From Lolium rigidum (taxonomy: Eukaryota > Streptophyta > Magnoliopsida > Poales > Poaceae): a DNA stretch of 64,000 nt. The stretch spans positions 182,372,017 to 182,436,016 of the forward strand of contig NC_061513.1 in the NCBI RefSeq assembly GCF_022539505.1. The letters are read 5' to 3'. Positions 23,253-37,698 of this stretch are shown here, piece by piece; positions within the stretch are counted from its first letter, which is position 1, and the number at the start of each line of letters is the position of its first letter. Under the pieces are notes generated by a model. It saw nothing but the letters and a program-made list of their open reading frames with translations. It did no database searches and was not told the origin of the DNA. A program made the position numbers and the translations under genes.

Positions 23253-24732
23253 GGATTCCACTCACAAAGAGAGGGATTTGATTGGTAGAAATATAGTCCT
23301 AGATCTCCTCTCACTTTTCCCTCAAAAAGATTCGAGAAGCATAGGAGAAATAGAGGGTTACGGCAAGCTCTCAAGGTCAACAATGGTGGAGAGCAATGGG
23401 GAAGAAGCTAAAAACCCTTGGGGAAGAAAGGGGACCTTACATAGGTCCAACACACGAAATATGACCGTTACAACCATTTTTAGACCGGAGACTCCGGTCT
23501 AGGACCGGATACTTCGTACCCCCATCCGAGAGCGAGGCACACTTTGAAACAGCAAGACCGGGGTCTTTACCGGAGTCTCCAGCGTCCCCAAGACCGGAAT
23601 CTCCGGCCCTGGCCGGAGACTTCAGACCTCGGGAAAGACTGAACTGAAACGACCATAACTCGAGCATCCGGACTTCGATTTTGATGATCTTGAGTTCGTT
23701 TTTAAGCTAGAAACAAGATATACAAGATCATGTAGAGAACCATCATAGTCCAACAAGGTAGGATATAAACAAAAGGGGAAAGGTTTAACCTATCTATAAT
23801 AAACAATCCGGTAACACCTCCAAAATGGAAAATGCAACAACTTATGTTAGGAAACTCGGGTTTAGGTGAACCCAATTTTGTTGGACAGATGATGACAAGA
23901 GATACCCCCAAAAGAGTAAAATTGTTAAGAACAAGTGGTTTATATTTTTCCAAGAATGTAGAGGTGAAACCTCTCAATACAAAGAACCGGGAAAAACTCC
24001 AATATCGAAAACGCAACAAGTGATTCATGCGAAATCCATTTTCGATGAACTAGAGCTTGTCATGGGAATATCACAAGCTCTAAAACATCACATGTATAAT
24101 ATCCAAATAACAACCAAGAAATATGATGCAAGGTGGCAAATGTTTGAGCTCTCGGAAGGATACGATTGAGTTACTCACTCGAGAGCCCTCTTGATAGTAC
24201 AGCAACTAAACTATAAACCGGACTCCAACTAAAATATGAGACCGGTAAGAAAGAAACCCTATCAAAAGTATGCATTAACCTTGCGCTTTTCACTTGAGCT
24301 TGATGATGACGATCTTGACCGCAACAAGATGTAACGCCTTTCTTGATTGTGCTTGCTTTACGAAGTCTTGCAGATTGCTCCCCCATAATCCACTATGGGA
24401 GAGCTTCTTCTTCGGTGCATCTTCACATATCCATGATCACCATATGGATGGCAAGCTTCAAACATATGTTCTCTTCGAGTTGACTCATCTTAAACTTGCA
24501 ATTCATTTCTTCATTCTTCATCATGTTGATGTCCTTGAAGTTAAACTTGAGGCATCACTTCATCTTCATCTTCAACACATACTTGACAATTGATATTCTT
24601 CATCAATTTCTTCTTATTTCAACCTTGAAGCCAACAATATGGTTTAAGCATTGCCTATGGACAACTCCTACAAATATAACTCAATGCAAACATTAGTCCA
24701 TAGGGATTATCATTAATTACCAAAACCACACA
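23253..24732 (-). mobile_element. Older LTR-like remnant E
   Basis: About 1.5 kb without a long ORF. The left part has CCGGAGACTCCGGTC-type palindromic motifs (about 23484-23640), much like a U3 repeat cluster. The right part reads on the minus strand as TGTGTGGTTTTGGTAATTAATG..., a familiar grass TE segment, and I take 24732 as its edge. Family and exact ends are not certain; it is the target into which element D inserted. Confidence 0.4.
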
Positions 24733-25319
24733 TGGGGGCTCCATGCACTTTTGGATGGTGAAAGGGAGACGGGGGCCAGAGATTTGCGTCCTGGTGTATA
24801 TGGAAGTCGGGTGGAGCTTATGTTCCATGGTCAAGATTTTTCAAGGATCAAGGTGAAGCTCCTCTTCGGTGTTTTGAGGTTGCATATGGGTTATGAGCAC
24901 ATCAACAATGGTGGTTTTGGAGCTACACCACCCAACATAGTGGTTGAGAGGTGGTCTTCTCTGGAAGCGATGCCGCCCACGAAGTTGGTTGATTGGCGGC
25001 CTCTGCGCCATGGTTTCTCCAGGTCGAATGGTGGCCATCCTCTTCCCTCCCGGCAAGTGAGCCAGATGGGAGGCAACAACTCTCTCCTTGCGAATTCTTT
25101 GGACCAGCCATGGAGGCATCGTCGTACCAAGAGGTCTCGTCCCCGGTGCCAGCGGTGTTATGCTAGTGCTGGAAGGGTCTTGGACCCGATTGCATTTTCC
25201 ACCAGGATGTTGAGGTCCTCCTTGCACAAGTTAGGGACCAAGTTGTATTTTCCTGATTTTTTGGATGTGGATGCAAAATGTACTATCTTTATTACTAATT
25301 TTTTTTGAGGATTTTATAT
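24733..25319. other. Unassigned stretch before the gene region
   Basis: An open frame of 185 codons spans 24751-25308 but shows no family I recognise and is matched by similar frames on the other strand, so I do not call a gene. It ends in a T-rich run at about 25301. It could be the 3' tail of an old element. Confidence 0.3.
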
Positions 25320-25321
25320 TA

Positions 25322-25580
25322 CTCCCTCCGATCCTAAATATAAGCCGTATAGTTTTTGGCACGAAAATTAAGAAACACACATTTAGAAAAAAATACACCA
25401 TGTTTAGCTGTGATTAACCCTAGGCAATTAATGTGAGCTACTAGAGGACTTTGCATAAGCTAAGAAAACATAATCGAATCACTAAAAATATCATCCATAT
25501 AAGTGGATCAACGGCATAAACCTTATATTATGGAATTTTTCTCAAAACACTATACGGCTTATATTTAGGACCGGAGGGAG
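25322..25580. mobile_element. Stowaway MITE 1
   Basis: A 259-bp element with ends CTCCCTCCG...CGGAGGGAG, flanked by TA on both sides (25320-25321 and 25581-25582), the hallmark of Tc1/mariner Stowaway elements. Subterminal CCTAAATATAAGCC is matched at the other end. It ends about 430 bp before the UAP56 start codon. It is the reverse-complement relative of MITE 2 at 27639. Confidence 0.92.
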
Positions 25581-25582
25581 TA

Positions 25583-26010
25583 ATATATATGTGGTCTCTA
25601 GGTCCTTCTTGTGTTCTCAAAAAAAAAAAAAAGCTCTAACGGGCCAAAGTCTCATCCCAGGTCTGGCAAGAGGTGCTGCGATCTAGGAAAGGCCATAGCC
25701 ACAAATCCGGTCCTCCCCCTGGATTCGCGCTCGCCTCCGTCCCAAATACCCACCAGGCCCTACACCGCAAGAGGCAAGAACCCTAGATCCCCAATCCAGC
25801 CCCGCCCCGCCCCGCCCGCGTTTGACCCCTCTCCCTGCACCTCTGACTTCTCTCTTTGCAGCCGCCTCCGCTCCAAATCCGCCCCGCTTCCTCTCCATCC
25901 CCGCGTCAGAGATCTCGAGGTGAGTGATTTGTGGTTGCTGCTAACCTTGGTTGGATTCGCGCGGCTTCTTCTCCCCCTGGCGCTCACCATTGTCTCCAAT
26001 CGCAGCCAGG
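25583..26010 (+). promoter_or_regulatory. UAP56 proximal promoter, 5' UTR and leader intron
   Basis: GC-rich leader with CT-rich tracts. A leader intron is supported at 25920-26005: donor GAG|GTGAGT, acceptor TCGCAG|CC, five bases before the ATG at 26011. No clear TATA box; the transcription start cannot be fixed from sequence. A 5' UTR intron is typical of highly expressed plant housekeeping genes. Confidence 0.6.
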
Positions 26011-30875
<4,865 letters not shown>

Positions 30876-31738
30876 AGACTGAAGTGTGCTGCGTGAACTG
30901 GAAACTAGGAGGGTTTGCTTCTCTGATACAGAACCCTGACATTTCTATTTGATTACCATGTAAGAGATGATCCAGTTGTACCTGAGATTAGATGCGCTTA
31001 ATGTTTTTTACAGTACTTCGTTATTTGTAACCAAGGGAGATTGTCTTGCCACAATTATGTTAGATTTTGGAGAACTAACTTCAGCATTTCTCTTTAAACT
31101 AGCATCTGATCCATATTTGCTTGGAAAGTAAATGCTTAATCAAGATTATAAACATTTCCAAACATCTTTGTAAATTTTATGTGCCCCAGTGGATGCTCCT
31201 AGCCGGTTAGATCATCACTTGAAAGACTAAACTACGTCTGTGTCCATGCGTGTCTTGCCGTGTGGGGTTCCTGCGACTGTCAGATTGCTCATTTGCTGGA
31301 GATGGGTTCTCTGTTATAGCAGTCTGCTGATACTCATCCTGCACCTGTATCTAAGATCTTGCCGAGCCGGTTTACTTGCCACTTTGGAGTACCTCATCTT
31401 TCGACCTGGGTTGATTCATCTTTCGGATGCTCCAGGATTTATGCAAGGGTTGCCCTCCCTCAGTGGAGCATTTTCGTCGCAGGAGCCTAAAATGAAATCC
31501 ATTTGAAACTTGTGCACTTCATATTGCTTGAACGGCATCTTCCAATTTCTTAGATAAGTTAGTGTCAACCTCTAAACCTGTTTCATACCAAACCAGGTGA
31601 ATCTATTAAAGGCTAAAACTATTTGAATTCCAAATCATGCATAGGTAGTTGGGCTACTGGATTTTAAAGACGGCGGGCGGCATGCGATTGGAAAGCGGCA
31701 CCCAGGTCCCAGGACTCGTGTTTCTTTGGACGTACTAT
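30876..31738. other. UAP56 3' flank
   Basis: Holds the UAP56 3' UTR (AT-rich, no canonical AATAAA close to the stop) and then unique-looking intergenic DNA. Open frames here are short and unsupported. I see nothing else in it. Confidence 0.6.
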
Positions 31739-32777
31739 GGGTGTGTTTGGTAGACCGGGACAACAGAGAATCACTATCTCCACTCATACATGCTGCCTTT
31801 ATACAAGCTCAGCTCAGATTTTGTCCCTTGTTTGTTAGCCTGGATGTGGTGAAACAAGCTGGACTGAGATGTTGTTTGGTGAAATAATCTGGACTGAGAT
31901 TTTCTCCCACGTTTTTTACAAAGAGGTCCTGGAACAGAAAAGGAAAAAAGCAATCGGGTCCTTACATAGAAAAAGAAAGAAGCAATCGGGTCCCTGTTCG
32001 CCGGCGCCGCTCACGTCCGCCGGAGCATGTCAACCGGAGCTCAGAGGCGACCAGGTCGGCGTTCTATCAGCACGAGTCCGACGTGCCGCGCCACCGGCTC
32101 GACCCGCTCACTGTGACGGAGGTCAACCGCGCGCGCGAGCTCCTGCACGCGCACCCGCCGTCGTGTCATCGCCGTCGTCCCTGGCCGTGCACGAGCTCGC
32201 GCTCGACGAGCCGGAGAAGCCCGTCGTCCGGCGCTGGCGCAAGAGCGCGCTCCCGCCGCGCCGCGCCGTGGCCCGACGATGACCATGGACGGATGAGCAG
32301 AGGGCCCTTCGCGCGGCGCCATTCTCGGACCCGGCCTTTCAACGCCAGCATCCGCCGCCGCGGGGTCCGCATGGGCGACGTCGCGTGCCTGCCCATCTCG
32401 CCGGAGCACGGGGAACGACTTGGCGTCAAATCTGCGAGGGCGTGAGGGCTTGGAGCGACTGAAGCAGAGTCCCCAAGGAGATGGCCTCGCACGGTGTGGT
32501 CTCCAGGGCGACGAGCGATAGACGATGGTGGGGAAAATGGGAGCGATAGGGGTGGGGGGTGGCGGGGGCACGGCTACAGTGTTCTGCGGGATGAGTACAT
32601 CCCGGACGAGTAGGGAAGCTCGATTCGAGCTTCGCTCTCGGGCAGGGCTCTCGGTCGTTTTCCGTATGAGATGGGCAGTGGGCAGTTGAGCCGACCCGAT
32701 CTAACAAACAGTTTCTCTGGCCAAAAAGTGGGATGAGGTGAGAAAATCTGACCTCCCCCAGTCTACCAAACACGTCC
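31739..32777. mobile_element. Pack-type DNA transposon carrying a gene fragment
   Basis: A 1039-bp unit with inverted ends GGGTGTGTTTGGTAGAC (31739-31755) and GTCTACCAAACACGTCC (32761-32777), 15 of 17 positions paired. Both flanks show TAT (31736-31738 and 32778-32780), a short duplication compatible with a PIF/Harbinger-like element, though not the classic TWA. No transposase. The GC-rich middle (about 32000-32570) differs sharply from the AT-rich ends and contains a copper amine oxidase fragment, the layout of a Pack element. Confidence 0.7.
32092..32403 (+). pseudogene. Copper amine oxidase fragment, captured
   Basis: The plus strand carries, across frames, successive pieces of a plant copper-containing amine oxidase N-terminal part: HRLDPLTVTEVNRARELLHAH, then SLAVHELALDEPEKPVVRRW, then NASIRRRGVRMGDVACLPISP. 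The frame changes near 32160 and again near 32270-32330, so no protein can result. The catalytic domain (topaquinone site) is absent. High GC and grass-like codon use match a host exon captured by the surrounding transposon. Assignment rests on recalled family sequence. Confidence 0.75.
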
Positions 32778-33459
32778 TATATGTCGTCGTTTCTCCCGGA
32801 CAATGGAGTCAGTGTGCATCTTAAAAAAAAAGAAACCAGTGTGTGTGTTATTAGTTAAATAGCTTAATTGTGAGTAGCTAGGTAAGTAGCGTGCGAACTA
32901 CAAGTATGTAGTTAGCTAGCGAGCTAGCTCCTGAATTTTGAATCTGGATTAAAATCTATTTGCACAAATGCTGCACGGTTTCAGTGCAAGTAGGCGTCCG
33001 TGTAGGTGTAGCCAACACATACGGCTGTTTCGAATCTGAGATTGAAATAAAATGAGTGTACCGATGGATATAAGAGAGAGTGCTAGTGCTAGGGCATGAG
33101 CAAATGACGCTTTCATGTAACAGAGATTCCATGCATATCTAAGGGCATCTCTAGCGGCGCGCGGGATGCAAACTGATCGACTCGCATGGACTGACCCATC
33201 CGTTCCCCAAATTTAGGCCGCCGATGTGTCGGATCAGACATCGAGCGTGTCCTCCCTTGTTCTCCCTTTGGCCAACCCAGGCCCTCCGCCCGTGGGACGA
33301 AAGGCATAGAAAATAACTCCTCTGTCCCAAACCTTTGCCCTCCGTCTCCACCGCCACCCCAGGCAGCGTCGTCGTTTGCGCTTTGCGTTGCCATTGGCGT
33401 CAATAGTTCCTAGCGGCCTGTGGTACCCAACAAGTACGCAGTCTGTTGCCGCCGACTAC

Positions 33460-33782
33460 GTTGTCGACAAACTTTGGCATGCTCGCCGCGTCTACTCCTT
33501 CGGGATGTGCATCCTCAAGATGCTCACAATCGAGTACCCCTACAACGAGTGCTCCAACCCCCGTCCAAATCTGTACATCTCTATGGATATTCTCTTTGAG
33601 AGAACAATGTAAGAATCTAACTTATTCCTGTGAAATTTCCGCGAACTTCCTTTCAAGGAATAAAGCCCGGAGCTTTGTACAGGGTGAAAAACTCGGAGGC
33701 AAGGCGGTTCATCGATAGGTACCTGGCCCCGGCGTCCCGGAGGCATGCCGCGAGGGAGCTGCTCCATGATATTTTCTTGTAG
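33460..33782 (+). pseudogene. WNK kinase C-lobe fragment
   Basis: Two blocks of a plant WNK (with-no-lysine) kinase: [19 protein letters not shown] then NECSNP (about 33487-33561), and, after about 90 bp of unrelated or intronic sequence, LYRVKNSEARRFIDRYLAP and the ARELL segment ending in a TAG at 33780-33782. These correspond to kinase subdomains IX-XI. Ser-Phe-Gly-Met after VY and the YPYNECSNP string are distinctive for WNKs. The catalytic N-lobe and the C-terminal regulatory region are missing, so it is a relic. Confidence 0.75.
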
Positions 33783-33794
33783 GTAGAAGGCGGC

Positions 33795-34113
33795 TCGAAA
33801 GGATGTAGAGCGGGCATTTGGCGTGCTGCAATTTTTGGCACCCTACCAGAACATGGAGCACCGAGAGAATGTGGGAGGTGATGAGTGCATGTGCCATCAT
33901 GCACAACATGATCGTTCAGGAAGAACGGGATGACATCATCAATGACGGTGACTAGGAAATCTAGGGTGAGTTGGTTGAGCCACAGGCTGGGGCAACATCT
34001 TGAGAATACTTCTTGCATATGCATAATTCGTTGCAGGATCGGACCACCAATGACCGCCTTCAAGACGATTTGATGTAGCACATGTGGACTCATGTGGGAA
34101 ACCAACCTAGTTA
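33795..34113 (+). pseudogene. Harbinger-type transposase C-terminus
   Basis: Begins RKDVERAFGVLQ and, after a one-base frame change near 33832, continues with WEVMSACAIMHNMIVQEER and a stop (TAG, about 33951), then further in-frame traces to about 34113. The VERAFGVLQ and ACAIMHNMIVEER-like motifs are typical of the plant transposon (PF04827/DDE_4) family. The DDE catalytic part is not present. Confidence 0.72.
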
Positions 34114-34425
34114 GTCTGTTTCGATACTCAATTTGAGTTGCCTTATTTATAAAAATATGTGGTGTGTGACTGTGAACTATTCTTGTTTGAACAATATTTC
34201 CTTTTCTACAATTTAAATTGCCTTGTTCGCAAAATTACTATTTTAAAGGCAATGGCCAACTGGCCAGGCCTTGCCAAAGCCAGCGCCAACCGAATGGGTC
34301 GCACCGTTGTGCGTGCTTCCTGGTAGGATGGACATCCACCACCAAACTGTCTGTCAACCGACCTAAACGGACAGAAACGAACCATTTCGATTGACGTTTT
34401 GGATCACCCCCCTGAAGATGCCTAA

Positions 34426-36089
34426 ATCTCGAAGTAACGGTGCATGCATGCTAGAAGAGCATTTCTTGAGCAGAGGAGGTTAGTGGAGAAGGACGGAAAT
34501 AATATGTGGTACGGCGATGAATTCTTAGAAAATGATGCAAATACCAAAAATAGTCATGAGGCATTAATATTATATATGATTCTAACACAATCCCTTGGAA
34601 CAGTTAAAATAAAAACATATTTGATTATAGGTAGAACCTACCAACGTATCAAATTATCATCTCAACGTTTTTTTAAATCCTCTGTAATTCTTCCGATCAA
34701 GATTTCTGAATACCCCTCGATCGATGCGTAACTCAGTCTTGATGGTCTTTGTCGCCGGGAAATACATTCAGTTCTTATCATCGCCATTGGTAAAAGCAAG
34801 TCTAATTCCATAAGCTAACAATGTCGCCAGAACCTGGAAATGAGTCTATATTTATTATATCTAGTTTCTTTTTCGGTTCGAAATCAGTTTTACGTAGTGT
34901 TCACTAAAACAAGTATAACTTTTTCATACAAAGTCCGTTTTCAATGTATGACCACTCAAACTGTTCAGAAAAAACACGTGCATCTCAATAAATTCACCAA
35001 AAATCAAGGTAGGTCGGCTGCCCTGCCTTGCCCAAAGGGGAGCTTCGCCCCCGGAGGAGGCTATGCTTGATCGTGTAGGGCACGAACCTGTGTGGACGCA
35101 TCGGTTGATGGTGTTGGGATGCTCGGAGCTTTAGGACACATAGTATTGAAGTGGATATTAAATTCTTAAAAGAAAATGAATTAGAACATAAATTGCCGAG
35201 GTTTCAATTGCGATGAGGTATGCGGTTTGCATGGTAAGAGAAATAGGTTAGCTAGGATGATCTACTTAGTTGCCACGTAGACGATTATGTGATGATGATA
35301 TTTTTAAAGTTTATTCATAAGTTATTATATTGTCCTTAAACATCATCATCAAATACATGATTCCATTATGCAAATATATATTTTACTATGTTTGTTTTGT
35401 TTGTGCCTATCCGATAAGATTATGCAATAACATATCTTGACTAGTGTACGACTCGGCTGGTCATGAGGTTGAACAACTCATGAGAATAGTAACGTCAATT
35501 CGATAGTACTTACTTTGGTAAAGGAGATCACAGTCAGACATACACACTTTAAGACGCACCGAGCGAGTTGTCAATTGTTACGTACGACTCGGCTAGTGAC
35601 GGGGTTTCGCAAACCCATGAGCATAGCGACGTCAGTCGGATAGTACTAACTTTGGTAAAGGAGTTTACCGAGTCGGAATACATACTTTAAGACGCACCAA
35701 GCGAGTTCTCATTTGTTGCTCTCAAACAATGCATATTCTGTGTTCTTAGACTTGAGATCCTCGCATGACGTGAGTTTTGGATCGACATACTTTAGGCTCC
35801 ATAAAATGTTACTCTGTAGTTGGGTAGCTATAAAGCTCTATTTTGGGTTAGCTGCGAATAAAGTCGGGCCCAAAGACTATGCGCTCGCAAAATACTGAAT
35901 TTGCATGGTAGAGAGGTGTCTTGCAAACGTGCACCATGGTTTGAAAACCTATTCCGCAATACTAAGAAGGTATAGTCTAGCCGAGGCAGTGGTTTATTCA
36001 ATGAGAAAGAAAGACAAAAGGGCAGGATTCATCGTGTCAGGTGAATTCATTATGGGAAAAAGGGGGAAGGGAGTCACCCTGAGAGGAAA
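34426..36089. other. Intergenic stretch
   Basis: AT-rich DNA with short ORFs only. The one structured element is the tandem duplication at 35447-35718. Nothing else recognisable. Confidence 0.5.
35447..35718 (+). repeat. 136-bp tandem duplication
   Basis: Two adjacent copies (35447-35582 and 35583-35718), both starting TACGACTCGGCT and sharing CATGAG, ATAGTACT, ACTTTGGTAAAGGAG and ACTTTAAGACGCACC. They differ at many bases, so the duplication is old. Confidence 0.8.
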
Positions 36090-36501
36090 ATATCTAGTGA
36101 TACCACACATCACATGATATCATGATACCACTTCACAAAATTCAAAATTGTAAGTGATAAAAAAATTTAAAATAAATTTGTGGCTGTTCACAAGATGTAT
36201 GTTTACATTGTCTACAATTTTCGAATCCAAATTTAAAATACACAAAGAGAAACAAAAAAAAGACAAATGTTGCGTGAATAGTGTCATTTTGTGTTTTTGT
36301 CTTTATGTGATACTATTCATATTGGATTTCTCTTTTTTGTTTCTCTAAAGATATTTCGAATTTGGTTATGAAAGTTGCAGGGTTTGTAAACACACATCTT
36401 GTGAACACCCAAAATTTTGGTTCCGAATTTTTTGACACTTACAATTTAAATTTTGAAGAGTGGTATCATGGTATCAAATAAAGTGTGGTATCACTAGATA
36501 T
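36090..36501. mobile_element. Foldback MITE
   Basis: A 412-bp element with perfect inverted ends ATATCTAGTGATACCACAC (36090-36108) and GTGTGGTATCACTAGATAT (36483-36501). Inner arms also pair (CACAAGATGTATGTTTACA with TGTAAACACACATCTTGTG; AGAGAAACAAAAAA with TTTTTTGTTTCTCT), so most of it folds on itself. No coding capacity and no clear target duplication, so the superfamily is open (Mutator-like is possible). Confidence 0.75.
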
Positions 36502-37698
36502 GTTCTCGTCACCTGAGCTATGCGAAGGGCAGGAAGTCGTGGGTTGAGCCGGAGGTAACTTTTCCCGATCCACCCCGATGGTGTAGTTGACCAAGATGAA
36601 ATTTGCCTCTCCAACTCTGATGGATATGCACAGGTCCCTCTCCGACTCGATTAGCTGTTTAACAATTAAACAAGAACTTAGAGTAGGAGTTTTTTCATTT
36701 GAATATATATCAAGGGATTGAGAAGAGAATCAAGCTATTAAAAGGGCGACGAGCTCACACCCCTAGCTTGACAAGATATATCATGAGGCAAAGGAATGCG
36801 TCATACGACACATTGTTAAGGTCCGTCGTGATGACTTCATGTCACTCACTCACTCCGAAGTTGCCACGTTATGCTAAAAGCCGCTACCAGCTATTGACTT
36901 CAGGCCAAGTGTACATGAAAGTGAGTTTGACTCGGTGCTTAAAATGTAGTTGCTTTTACGTTTAACTTTGTAATATATAACAAAATTTAATTTTTTTTAT
37001 TTCAATCGAATTCTAGTGTTTTCTGTACACCGTTTGAAGGACACCACTGAGATGCCCATAAAAAACGGAAGCCCAGGCGAGCACCTCCCATTCAATCTAT
37101 CAAGCACGTGTGTGAGACGCCGTTTGAAGGACGATTGGTGGATGCTCTATGAGTTCGCAGAAAAATAAAACAACTATATAACCCACTAAAGTAAAAAGTA
37201 GTTACTCGTCAATCATCATTCATAATACCATAACTTTCCGATCAAAATTGTTTATATTTTCGAACCTACCTGTAATGTTCAGATTGTACGATGCACATAG
37301 AAGAAAGATAGTGTTTCAAATTGAGAAGAGTTACAGTATATCTCATACGTCACATAAAAATGTCCTAGCTTTGTCTAAATTTAGATGTAATATATTCGTG
37401 ATTTAATGTATAGATATATTTAAATTTAGAAAAAGTTTAGACATCTTTTGTAAGAGAGAATACAATTTTTTTAGAAATCGTACAAACTTCGGCAGCCTTT
37501 CTGATTCTACAGTAGGCAGCGGTAGTATTTTAGGAGGAGCGAGTGTTGTGAGTGGAGGATGAAGACGAGGCAGTTGGAGTAAATTTCGGGCGACCCAGGA
37601 GAATAAATAAACAAAGCAAAATTCAAAACCCACGCCACGCTTGCCCTCTCGCTTCCGCTCCCCACCTCGCCGCCGCCCGCCGCCCGCCGCCGTCACTC
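36502..37698. other. Upstream region of the RPK2-like gene
   Basis: AT-rich, without genes. A Stowaway-like end fragment lies around 37370-37470 (TAAATTTAGATG / TTTAGACATCTTTTGTAAG). Directly before the ATG the DNA turns CT- and GC-rich (37620-37698), a normal grass 5' UTR. A TATA-like AATAAATAAAC lies at about 37602. Confidence 0.45.

Larger units (their letters stand above)
33143..34422. mobile_element. PIF/Harbinger transposon remnant
   Basis: 1280 bp flanked by TAA on both sides (33140-33142 and 34423-34425), the TWA duplication of PIF/Harbinger elements. Ends GGGCATCTCTAGCGG and, in reverse complement on the right, GGCATCTTCAGGGGGG are imperfect inverted repeats. Inside are a WNK kinase fragment (33460-33782) and the C-terminal end of a transposase (33795-34113). 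Confidence 0.72.

Noticed and set aside
24751..25308. A 185-codon ORF before MITE 1
   Set aside because: No recognisable domain; competing frames of similar length on the other strand; next to TE remnants.
31240..31506. ORF downstream of UAP56
   Set aside because: Short, in the 3' flank, low-information leucine-rich translation without start context or homology I can recognise.
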